DNA from: Thiorhodovibrio winogradskyi
GTDB taxonomy: Bacteria > Pseudomonadota > Gammaproteobacteria > Chromatiales > Chromatiaceae
Reading direction: 5' to 3'
Assembly: GCF_036208045.1 (NCBI RefSeq)
Contig: NZ_CP121472.1
Span: forward strand, 2,987,531 to 3,051,530
DNA length: 64,000 nucleotides
Part shown: positions 19,349-27,384 of the stretch, one piece after another
Position numbering within the stretch: the stretch's first letter is position 1
Layout: each line of letters begins with the position of its first letter
Notes under the pieces: model-generated
What the model saw: the letters and a program-made list of their open reading frames with translations, nothing else
The model's database searches: none
What the model was told of the DNA's origin: nothing
Position numbers and translations under genes: made by a program

Positions 19349-19747
19349 CTAAAGTGGATTATTGATCGACACCGGATCGCCAAGTTGCTGCAGGCGCTGT
19401 TTGGCGTGATCGTTAATGTCGCTGAAGGAGATCCCGACCACCCATTGGTCGCCGCTGCCAGACTGGGTTGCCCAGACAACCGAGCCTTTCAGCTTCAGGA
19501 GGTCCGCCTGGTTTTCGCAGCCTAGCTGGACGAGCACGTCAGCATCGACCTGGGGCTTGTGGAAGGTCCGTATTCTGACGCCGCCCTCACTGATATCTTC
19601 CGTCATGCCATGATTGATGCCGCCGTATGTCTCGGGAAACATTTTGACCCGAGCATAGCATTCACGCGTCGTTCTCTCATAGCGCCGCTTTTCGCTCAAA
19701 TCATGGTTCACGCTGGCCCCCATGGATACCATTTCTGTTTGCAACAC
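19349..19747 (-). CDS. PilZ domain protein
   Basis: 132 residues from a GTG start with GGAGGG well placed upstream. A single PilZ domain with the c-di-GMP binding signatures RRYERTTR (RxxxR) and DISEGGVRI (D/NxSxxG) is followed by SVVWATQSGSGDQWVVGISF, the usual later strand with a Gly-Ile. Such single-domain proteins bind c-di-GMP and act on a partner. Its position at the end of the EPS locus suggests EPS output as one possible target, but nothing in the sequence proves this. It faces the deacetylase gene. Confidence 0.85.
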   Translation of the reverse strand: MLQTEMVSMGASVNHDLSEKRRYERTTRECYARVKMFPETYGGINHGMTEDISEGGVRIRTFHKPQVDADVLVQLGCENQADLLKLKGSVVWATQSGSGDQWVVGISFSDINDHAKQRLQQLGDPVSINNPL

Positions 19748-19969
19748 TTGTCTATCCCTCCATCCTCACACGCTTAAGCGGCTATCGATTCCAATGACCA
19801 CGCCCGAACTTCATTCCATTGTACGCCTTGATATCCTTGCCTTTGGCCGGTCTTCGCCTTGAAGATTAGCCGAATCCGCGCAAAACGACAAACCTTGATT
19901 TCGCTTCATGCGTTCAGTTCTGGTTCCGCTGATGATCAAGCAGACATCATTGCTCGAGAGACCACCGCG

Positions 19970-20716
19970 ATGATCCAGCGTACCGCCATTCTGATTGGCC
20001 AAGTAGGCTGCGACAGGCTCGCTCGCGCCAATGTCCTGATTGCCGGGCTCGGCGGCGTCGGCGGTCATGCAGCCGAGGGGCTGGCGCGCGCGGGCGTTGG
20101 CCAGCTCACCCTGGTGGACCCTGACCGGGTGGAAGCATCCAATCTTAATCGCCAACTCATCGCACTGCATTCAACGCTCGGACAGCCTAAGGTGGAAGTG
20201 ATGGTGGCGCGCTTGCGCGACATCAACCCTCAAGGCCAGTTCACGCCGCTGGCGCGTTTTCTTGACCCCGATAATCTCTCCAGCCTGGCTCTGGAGCGAT
20301 TTGACGCCGTGATTGATGCGATAGACAGCCTGAGCAGCAAGGTGGCGCTGTTGGCCGCCTGTCTTGAGGCTGGCGTTCCGGTCTTCAGCAGCATGGGAGC
20401 GGGCGGGCGCATGGACCCGCGCGCGCTCCGAACAAGCGATCTGATGCAAAGCGCACAGTGCCCCCTAGCCCGAGCCGTGCGCCAGCGGCTGCGCCGCCTT
20501 GGCCACGGCGAGGGAGTATTGGCGGTCTGGTCGCTGGAGGCTCCGCGCCCGGCGCTGATGCCCGAACGCACGGCTAGCGGGCGTTCCCGCGCCATCAACG
20601 GCACCATCAGCTACATGCCGGCGCTCTTTGGTCTCACCCTGGCTGGCTGCGCGATTGAGCGACTGCTGGACAGGGAACCGAGACACAGTGGCTGTGTGCG
20701 TCCTATACTTGAATGA
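19970..20716 (+). CDS. tcdA: ThiF/E1-like protein, probably tRNA threonylcarbamoyladenosine dehydratase
   Basis: 248 residues from the ATG where family similarity begins (MIQRTAILIG); an open frame runs upstream to 19859 without similarity. It has the Rossmann nucleotide-binding loop VLIAGLGGVGGHAAEGLARAG, the acidic strand LVDPDRVEASNLNRQ and the C-terminal TSDLMQSAQCPLARAVRQRL that resembles TcdA (CsdL) more than MoeB or ThiF. No CxxC zinc motifs are seen, as expected for TcdA. TcdA uses ATP to cyclise t6A37 of tRNAs to ct6A. The partner CsdA/CsdE is not in the window. Confidence 0.8.
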   Translation: MIQRTAILIGQVGCDRLARANVLIAGLGGVGGHAAEGLARAGVGQLTLVDPDRVEASNLNRQLIALHSTLGQPKVEVMVARLRDINPQGQFTPLARFLDPDNLSSLALERFDAVIDAIDSLSSKVALLAACLEAGVPVFSSMGAGGRMDPRALRTSDLMQSAQCPLARAVRQRLRRLGHGEGVLAVWSLEAPRPALMPERTASGRSRAINGTISYMPALFGLTLAGCAIERLLDREPRHSGCVRPILE

Positions 20717-20755
20717 CGCCCCACTGGGATGATTAGCATAGCCTGAGGTTTTCTC

Positions 20756-22126
20756 ATGCGCGGATTCTGGAAAAAACACCCATCGACCAACGGCGAGGCT
20801 CTGGCGCCAGAATTGAAAGCGGCCGACAAGGCAGGGGCCTTTCCCGACCTGGCCGAACAGGATCTGATTGCCCTGTACAACGCTGCCGACCTGGTCAAGT
20901 TCGCGGCCGGCGACTGGGCATTTTCCGCCGAGCAGCTCAGGACGGATCTCATTATCGTTCTGAGCGGGCATCTTGAACTGCGCGCCAGCGCGGAGCAACA
21001 CCTGCCCGCCGAGATCTTCAAGACCGGCGACTGGATCAGCGATGGCGACTTCGACGCCCCACCGGATGAAGGCCATTTCGCGGTGCTGGCGCGTACCTCG
21101 GGCACCGCGCTGGTGATTGATCCAGCGACCTTTGCCCAGCTCGATGAGGATCTACAGTCCTATCTGCTGCTGCGGGCAAAGCGCATCACCCAGACGCACC
21201 TGCGGCAACAGCGCAAGAATGCCCAGATATTGTTCGACACGCGCGCCGATCTCCTTGATGCCATGTATCGGCTACGTGCCGAGTCAGGCGCGGGCTTTAG
21301 CCAGTCTCCCATCGCGCAAAAACTCTTCGCCAAGGTACCCAAGTTACCCGTCTCCTCGCTCGAGCTGTTGAACAAAATGCTCGATGATCGCACGACGCGC
21401 CAAGAGATTGTCGACATGGTCGCGATGGATTACTCACTGACCAGCAATCTGCTAAAAGCTGTTAACTCACCCATTTATGGCTTTGAGAACAAGATCACTA
21501 ACCTGAACCACGCCATGCTCTTGCTTGGGCATGAGCAGGTGTATCAGATTGTCATGTCCGAAAGCGTTCGCTATAGCTTGCCGGAGACGCCGGCCTTTGC
21601 CGAGATTCATGCGCGTTCGGTCGACATCTCGCGCATCGCCTTTGTGATGGCGCAAGCCCAGCCGCGCGTCAAACCGGCTGAAATCTCAACCATTGGTCTC
21701 TTGGGTGAGATTGGCATGGTCATTGTGGAGTTGCTCAAGAACTATAACCCGCAACTTGACCCGCTGTTCAATCTGGTGGATCCGGCGGAAATGGGCGCTG
21801 AACTGCTGCGCACCTGGAAACTGCCAGATGCCCTGTGCAAGACACTGCAATACCAGTATTACCCTGAATTCGCGCCACCCAAGCGAGTCCCCGAGGACGT
21901 GCGCTTGCAGGTTGCGCTTTTGTATCTGTCGCGGCGCATGTATCGGGCGCTCAAAAAAACCGCCGATCAGGATCCGGCCGTTTTCATGGATGAGTACCTG
22001 GATGCGATTGGTCTCAAAGATCTGAGCGAAAACAAGCTTATCTATGAGCGCTCGCTGCCGCGTCTGGTCAAGGAAATCGACACCTTGCCGAAGTCACTGG
22101 CCACTATGGTGAAAGCGGAACACTAA
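20756..22126 (+). CDS. HDOD protein with N-terminal cyclic-nucleotide-binding-like domain
   Basis: 456 residues. The N-terminal 150 residues resemble a cupin/cNMP-binding fold (DLVKFAAGDWAFSAEQ, LIIVLSGHLEL, TALVIDPATFAQLDED), but the phosphate-binding cassette residues are not convincing, so ligand binding is uncertain. The HDOD domain spans about 195-400 (LPVSSLELLNKMLDD, DYSLTSNLLKAVNSPIYGF, LLGHEQVYQIVMSESV). There is no DNA-binding or enzymatic domain. It begins 39 bp after tcdA on the same strand. It is the second HDOD protein in the window and not a close copy of the first. Confidence 0.82.
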   Translation: MRGFWKKHPSTNGEALAPELKAADKAGAFPDLAEQDLIALYNAADLVKFAAGDWAFSAEQLRTDLIIVLSGHLELRASAEQHLPAEIFKTGDWISDGDFDAPPDEGHFAVLARTSGTALVIDPATFAQLDEDLQSYLLLRAKRITQTHLRQQRKNAQILFDTRADLLDAMYRLRAESGAGFSQSPIAQKLFAKVPKLPVSSLELLNKMLDDRTTRQEIVDMVAMDYSLTSNLLKAVNSPIYGFENKITNLNHAMLLLGHEQVYQIVMSESVRYSLPETPAFAEIHARSVDISRIAFVMAQAQPRVKPAEISTIGLLGEIGMVIVELLKNYNPQLDPLFNLVDPAEMGAELLRTWKLPDALCKTLQYQYYPEFAPPKRVPEDVRLQVALLYLSRRMYRALKKTADQDPAVFMDEYLDAIGLKDLSENKLIYERSLPRLVKEIDTLPKSLATMVKAEH

Positions 22127-22150
22127 CATCCGCCGCAAGCTCAGCCCAAC

Positions 22151-24013
22151 TCAGCGTTCAGGGCCCCCGCGGGTATTGAAGGACACCTTCCACTCGGCGG
22201 GCTTGCCGGTGAGCGGAATGGCGATGAGCTCCAGATTGCCCACCTCCGAAACCGCCGCCTGCAGGCGCACCGGTACCACCTCGCCCTGCTCGCGATTGTC
22301 CGCTGGCAGGTTGGTCTGGATATCCTCGAGTTCGTCGAGTTCATCCGGCGTCCATTCCTCGAGCAGGTCGCCGGGCTGGTCCTCGCGCCGCACGCTGGAG
22401 CCGAAAAAGCGAAAGCGCACCGGCTCGCCGACAATGAGGCCAAACTCCTGGGGCGGCCGCACGGGGTCCGAGCCCTCCTCCAGGCCAAAGGGCACCAGGC
22501 AGAGTGCCTGCAGTTCGGGTTCCATGCCGGGAATGGCCGGCGCCGCGCACTCGATGCCAACGTAGTAGGAATGCGAGGTGCCGCCGCGAATGCGCACCCC
22601 GCCATGGCCGCGTACATGAGCAAAAAAGGCCGCGCCCCGGGCCACGGCCAGGTCGAGATCCCGTGCCTCGAGCAGACGTGCCGGCGGGGCATCCTCGGCC
22701 GCCAGCCAGCGGTTGATGACGGACGCGACCCGCTCGCGCAGCACGCTCGCGTTAAAGACACCGCCGTTGAACAGCACCGCGGTGGGATGCAGGAAGCTCG
22801 CCCAGTGCGCTTGCTCGACAAAGCCCTCGAGATCCCCGGTGGCGCCAGCCTGGCGACTAAGAAAGGCCGCCAGATGGCGGGTGATGCCTGGATCCTGGGC
22901 AAAGGGCAGGCCGACTTTGGTCAGGGCGCCGCGCTCGCGCACCGCCGGACGGGCGGAAATCTCGCAGTCGGGGAAAAAGCCTTCAATCAGGGTCTTCTCG
23001 ACTTCCTCGCGCGTGAGTTCGGTGCGGATACTGCCGCCGATCAGCTTGGTGCCACGGCTCGGCACCACCACGGGGACGCTGGTCAGCTCGGCATCGGCAA
23101 GCAGGGATTCCTTGGCCTGGCGGCAGCCGTGGGTGAGTGCCTGCACCTGCCAGCGGTCAAGCTCGGTGCCCTGGGTTTTAAGCTTTTGCTTGACCAGATG
23201 GGCCAGGGCCAGGTCCATGTTGTCGCCGCCGAGCAGGATGTGCTCGCCCACGGCGACGCGCGTCAGCTCAAGCGCGCCAGCGTCCTCGGTCACGGCGATC
23301 AGGGACAGATCCGTGGTGCCGCCACCGACATCCACCACCAGCAGAATGTCGCCCACCTTGACCTGTTGGCGCCAGTCGCCGCGACTGTCGTTCACCCAGG
23401 AATAGAGGGCCGCCTGGGGTTCCTCAAGCAGCACCAAGTTTTGGATGCCAACCGCGCTCGCGGCCTCGGCGGTGAGTTCCCGCGCGGCCGGGTCGAAAGA
23501 GGCCGGGACAGTGACAGTGACTTCTTGGCGTTCGAGCGGATCGTTCGGGAATTGACCATTCCAGGCGTCGCGCAGATGGGCCAGATAATGGATGCTGGCA
23601 TCGAAGGGTGACATGCGCGGAATGTCGTCCTTCATGTCAGGGGCCGCGATGGGCGGCGGCAGGATGCCCGCCTTGCGGTCGACATCGGGATGGCACAGCC
23701 AGCTCTTGGCGCTGGAGACCAGACGCATGGGCGTGGTGGTGCCCTGCTTGCGTGCCAGGGTACCGGCGATGCGCCGCGGATCGGCCGGCCAGGGCAGGCT
23801 GAGATCGCCGGACTTAAATTCGTCCTGATGCGGCAGATAGATGAAAGACGGCAGAACCGGGAGTTGCTCGACCGAACCCGGCGCCGTCAGCTGTGGGATG
23901 GCCATCTGCTGGTGCTCGACCTGTTCGCCGTCGCATTTCTCCGACTCGACATAGGCCAGGGCACAGTGGGTCGTACCTAGATCAATGCCAATCGCAAAAC
24001 GCGGTTTGCTCAC
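22151..24013 (-). CDS. Hsp70 family protein (DnaK-like, divergent)
   Basis: 620 residues. The ATPase domain is recognisable: phosphate-1 RFAIGIDLGTTHCALAYVE, phosphate-2 LLVVDVGGGTTDLSLI and the adenosine motif LFNGGVFNASVLRERV. The C-terminal part is shorter than and different from the DnaK peptide-binding domain, so this is one of the non-canonical Hsp70s. It overlaps the upstream DUF2760 gene by ATGA (24010-24013), a pairing recurrent in Proteobacteria, suggesting the DUF2760 protein is its dedicated cofactor or client. No DnaJ or GrpE gene is nearby. It converges with the HDOD gene. Confidence 0.9.
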   Translation of the reverse strand: MSKPRFAIGIDLGTTHCALAYVESEKCDGEQVEHQQMAIPQLTAPGSVEQLPVLPSFIYLPHQDEFKSGDLSLPWPADPRRIAGTLARKQGTTTPMRLVSSAKSWLCHPDVDRKAGILPPPIAAPDMKDDIPRMSPFDASIHYLAHLRDAWNGQFPNDPLERQEVTVTVPASFDPAARELTAEAASAVGIQNLVLLEEPQAALYSWVNDSRGDWRQQVKVGDILLVVDVGGGTTDLSLIAVTEDAGALELTRVAVGEHILLGGDNMDLALAHLVKQKLKTQGTELDRWQVQALTHGCRQAKESLLADAELTSVPVVVPSRGTKLIGGSIRTELTREEVEKTLIEGFFPDCEISARPAVRERGALTKVGLPFAQDPGITRHLAAFLSRQAGATGDLEGFVEQAHWASFLHPTAVLFNGGVFNASVLRERVASVINRWLAAEDAPPARLLEARDLDLAVARGAAFFAHVRGHGGVRIRGGTSHSYYVGIECAAPAIPGMEPELQALCLVPFGLEEGSDPVRPPQEFGLIVGEPVRFRFFGSSVRREDQPGDLLEEWTPDELDELEDIQTNLPADNREQGEVVPVRLQAAVSEVGNLELIAIPLTGKPAEWKVSFNTRGGPER

Positions 24014-24765
24014 AGTTCCACCTCCGCCGCGGCCAAAATGTGCAGATCACGGCTGCTGGCCACCTGGGGTAGCTGAATTTTGGTCGCGCGCCAGCCGCGA
24101 TGGACCAGGGAGCCGGTAAAGGGCGGCTCGCCCACCACCTGACCAGTCGGGCGCACCTCGGCAGGGTTGAAACCGGGCTCGAGCCTGACCTGACTCCCCT
24201 CGGTCTCCTCCCGCACCGGTGCAATGTGCAGGTGCTCGCGTAGCACCTTGCCACACCCCTCATGCACCACGCGCGCCGCCGCGCCGACGTCCTGATCGCT
24301 GTAGCTGCCGACATCCTCTTGCATGAAGTCAATGAAACGTCCCTCCTTCTGCAGCAAGCTAAGCAGCAGCAGGGCTGAATCCGGTGGGGCTTTTTCGAGT
24401 TCCGCGGTTTTAACCAGCGCTGGGCGCGCATCCGGGCCAGATGTCGTGCCCGATGTTGCCCTGGCTTCAGCTCGCGCGGCCGAGGGTCGCGCAGCTCCCA
24501 AACCGGGCGTCGAGAACTGATCGGCATGCAGGGCACGCAGATCCTCGGCATACTCAGGGCTGGCCAGCGCGCGGGCGAAGGACAGGCTGGCAATCGGCAG
24601 TCGCTGCAGGATAATCCAGGCTTCACGCGCACCGATACGGCCGTATTTATAGGCGATCGCGCCATACTTCCGGGCCAGCGCCCAGGTCTTCGCCAGCACA
24701 GGCCGCGCCTTTGCGAGCATGAGACGGATGCGTTCCTGCTCAAGCAGGGACTTTAGCTTTTTCAT
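24010..24765 (-). CDS. DUF2760 domain protein, partner of Hsp70
   Basis: 251 residues with a strong ribosome-binding site (GAGGAAGAAGG). The N-terminus is basic and helical (MKKLKSLLEQERIRLMLAKA). The conserved DUF2760 block is C-terminal: ALLLLSLLQKEGRFIDFMQE, GAAARVVHEGCGKVL and VVGEPPFTGSLVHRGWRA. A variable Ala/Arg/Pro-rich linker lies between them. The function is unknown. Translational coupling to the divergent Hsp70 gene suggests they work as a unit. No membrane segment or signal peptide is seen. Confidence 0.85.
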   Translation of the reverse strand: MKKLKSLLEQERIRLMLAKARPVLAKTWALARKYGAIAYKYGRIGAREAWIILQRLPIASLSFARALASPEYAEDLRALHADQFSTPGLGAARPSAARAEARATSGTTSGPDARPALVKTAELEKAPPDSALLLLSLLQKEGRFIDFMQEDVGSYSDQDVGAAARVVHEGCGKVLREHLHIAPVREETEGSQVRLEPGFNPAEVRPTGQVVGEPPFTGSLVHRGWRATKIQLPQVASSRDLHILAAAEVEL

Positions 24766-25032
24766 TCCTTCTTCCTCATCGCGGGGACCACTGAATCAGC
24801 AGCGACGGCATGGCTGGCCGCCCGGGGAGTCTGACGACGGCCATGATCTGACGGTGATGTGACGGTATAGTAACGCGCAAGCTCTCAGGCTTCATCACTT
24901 TACCCTGACACTCGGCATTGCCTTGCCCCTGGTGCGCCGGCATGCGAACAGGCATTGCAAACCGGCACAGGAAACCAGCACTGGGGACCAGCATCAGGAA
25001 CTAGCCCCTGCATAACAGCATCACAGCGAGAC

Positions 25033-25275
25033 ATGACAGCAGAATCTTCCACCATCACCGGCCCCAATGCCGAGGAACGCCACAGCATGATTGCAGTGGC
25101 CGCCTATTTTCTGGCTGAACAACGCGGCTTTCTCCCGGGAGAGGCCGAGCGCGACTGGAAACTGGCGGAGCATCAGATTGATCGCATGCTCGAACGTCTG
25201 CGCCAGGCCGGCCAACCGACCGAGGGGCTCAGCGCGACCGACATCCGCAATGCGTTGCGGCTATGGTCACACTAG
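25033..25275 (+). CDS. DUF2934-like small protein
   Basis: 80 residues. The core IAVAAYFLAEQRGFLPGEAERDWKLAEHQID matches the pattern of DUF2934, a short helical domain found in many small proteobacterial proteins of unknown role. The ATG at 25033 was chosen because it follows a purine-rich stretch and precedes the conserved part closely; the frame is open upstream to 24955. It has no signal peptide and is alone between oppositely oriented genes. Confidence 0.7.
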   Translation: MTAESSTITGPNAEERHSMIAVAAYFLAEQRGFLPGEAERDWKLAEHQIDRMLERLRQAGQPTEGLSATDIRNALRLWSH

Positions 25276-25292
25276 CGCCCGCGCACCGCGAC

Positions 25293-25493
25293 TCAAAAGG
25301 CCGCACCCGAGGGCTTGTTCATTTTTTTCAAAATCAACGCCAAGGGACAAAAGCCGGTAAAAGCCGACTGTAGCAAATTCAGCCCGATAAAGGCCGTGAA
25401 CAGGTACCAATAAGGCGACACCCAGTTACCCAGGGCCAGGGTCACCAAAATCATGAATCCGGCAAAGGCAAAGACGATACGATCAATGTTCAT
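25293..25493 (-). CDS. DUF2892/YgaP-like small inner-membrane protein
   Basis: 66 residues with AGGAG nine bases before the ATG. Two membrane helices (IVFAFAGFMILVTLALGNWV and YLFTAFIGLNLLQSAFTGF) are followed by the family signature GFCPLALILKKM, with a cysteine at the start of the last motif. In other proteins this domain is fused to rhodanese (YgaP); here it stands alone. Its role is unknown, and the cysteine might take part in sulfur-species handling, which is speculation. It converges with the DUF2934 gene. Confidence 0.82.
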   Translation of the reverse strand: MNIDRIVFAFAGFMILVTLALGNWVSPYWYLFTAFIGLNLLQSAFTGFCPLALILKKMNKPSGAAF

Positions 25494-25739
25494 GGGATAT
25501 TCTCCTGATTGGTTTCTTGGTTGGTCTTCCGGTCGGTCTTTTGGCGAGCCCGCTGGCCAAATGCCAGTCAACCTTGGCTTAAGTCACTGGACCGACGCGG
25601 CTGCAAAGCATCGAGTGACGCGGGATCATAGTCAAGCTGCATCCCGGCATCAAGCAGGCACCGAACCGCTAGCGATCCGCCAACTGCCAAGGCCAGCAGC
25701 CAGGGACGGCAACAGCGCAACTCTAAACGCCACACCAGC

Positions 25740-27374
25740 ATGACAGCCACTCGCCAAACTGCCAACAGCCAGTCGCTTGCGTCCCTGATCGAGGCGTTGC
25801 GCGACCCTGCCGCCTATGCGCATCCGGTTGGCCGGGTCGATGTCATCGAAACCCACATCTCCTTTGTGCTACTCGCCGGCGCCTATGCCTACAAACTGAA
25901 AAAGCCGGTCAATCTGGGCTTTCTTGATTTCTCCACCCTGGAGCAACGTCGGCACTTCTGCCATGAGGAAGTCCGCATCAACCGCCGTCTGGCCCCGGGG
26001 CTCTACCTGGATGTTGTCAGCGTCAGCGATCAGGCGGGGGCCATTCGCATCCACGCTCAGGGCGAGGCGAAGGCGCTGGAGTATGCCGTGCGCATGCGGC
26101 GTTTTCCGCGCCATGCGGTGCTGACGGAAACGCCCATTGATCGCGACATCATTGACCGCCTGGCCGAGCGCATTGCCGAGTTTCACCTCGGCCTGCCCCC
26201 AGCCGCCCCCGAGAGTTCCTTTGGGCAACCAAACAAAATTCTCCAGCCCATGCTGGCCAATGTGCGGGTGCTGCGCAAGAACCCGCTTGACCCAGAGAGC
26301 GAGCGGCGCATCGCGCAGATCGAGCATTGGACCCGCGCGCGCTTTAGCGAGCTTGAGCCCCTGTTCGCCGCGCGCAAGGCCGAGGGCTGGATTCGCGAGT
26401 GCCATGGTGATTTGCATCGCGGCAACATCGCCCTGCTCGATGGCGAGCCGACCATTTTCGACGCGCTGGAGTTCAACCCCGAGCTGCGCTGGATCGACTG
26501 CATCAGCGATCTGGCCTTCCTCGCCATGGATTTGCGCGAAATCGGCGAGACCGCGCTCGAGCGGCGCCTAATCAATGCCTATTTGGAGCGCACCGGCGAT
26601 TACCCCGGTCTGCGCCTGCTGGCCTTTTATCAGGTCTATCGCGCCATGGTCCGGGCCAAGGTGTGTGGCATCCGCCTGGGCCAGCACCCCGAGGCAGCCG
26701 CGGATGTACGCCAGGCACGCGCCCATCTCGATCACTATTTGCGTCTGGCCGAGGCGTTCACCCACACACACCCTCCCCGGCTGTTCATCACCCACGGCCT
26801 GTCAGGCTCCGGCAAGACCTGGCTCAGCCTGGCGCTGCGCGAACGCCTGCCGCTGATCCATATCCGCTCGGACATTGAACGCAAGCGCCTCTTTGCCACC
26901 GCGCCGAGCGATTCAAGCACCGTAGGTCTTTATAGCGAACAGGCCTCGCGCCAAACCTATTTGCGCCTGCTTGAGCTGACCGAGCAAATTCTGCTGTCTG
27001 GTTGCGGCGCACTGGTCGACGCCGCCTTTCTGCGCGCCGAGCACCGCGAATGGTTCCGCACACTGGCCAAGCAACAGGGTTGCGATTTCACCATTCTCGC
27101 GCTCAAGGCACCGCCGGATCTGCTCAAAACGCGCGTGCTTGCCAGACTCAGGCGCGGCGACGACGCCTCCGATGCCGACGCAGTGATTCTGGCCCGCCAG
27201 CAGGAACACCACGACCCACTCAGCGAGGAAGAAGACCACGCGGCCATTCATCTGGACACCGAATCCCCCGCCCAAATCGCCGCCTTTCTGCGCCGGATGA
27301 CGCGGGAGGCCGCCGAGGAACCGCCTGCCCGCCAAGTGATCGCGGCGAGTTGTCAAGCCAACTCGGGCAAGTGA
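25740..27374 (+). CDS. Aminoglycoside-phosphotransferase-like plus P-loop kinase fusion protein
   Basis: 544 residues with two modules. Residues about 1-340 have a protein-kinase-like APH fold with the catalytic loop CHGDLHRGN followed by IFDALEFNPELRWIDCISDLA, the metal-binding region. Residues about 345-520 are a P-loop kinase of the zeta-toxin/gluconate-kinase type with Walker A HGLSGSGKTWLS. This fusion is widespread and usually annotated only as bifunctional APH/ATP-binding protein; its true substrate is unknown and it should not be read as an antibiotic-resistance gene. It converges with dnaE. Confidence 0.85.
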   Translation: MTATRQTANSQSLASLIEALRDPAAYAHPVGRVDVIETHISFVLLAGAYAYKLKKPVNLGFLDFSTLEQRRHFCHEEVRINRRLAPGLYLDVVSVSDQAGAIRIHAQGEAKALEYAVRMRRFPRHAVLTETPIDRDIIDRLAERIAEFHLGLPPAAPESSFGQPNKILQPMLANVRVLRKNPLDPESERRIAQIEHWTRARFSELEPLFAARKAEGWIRECHGDLHRGNIALLDGEPTIFDALEFNPELRWIDCISDLAFLAMDLREIGETALERRLINAYLERTGDYPGLRLLAFYQVYRAMVRAKVCGIRLGQHPEAAADVRQARAHLDHYLRLAEAFTHTHPPRLFITHGLSGSGKTWLSLALRERLPLIHIRSDIERKRLFATAPSDSSTVGLYSEQASRQTYLRLLELTEQILLSGCGALVDAAFLRAEHREWFRTLAKQQGCDFTILALKAPPDLLKTRVLARLRRGDDASDADAVILARQQEHHDPLSEEEDHAAIHLDTESPAQIAAFLRRMTREAAEEPPARQVIAASCQANSGK

Positions 27375-27384
27375 CGAAATTCGA

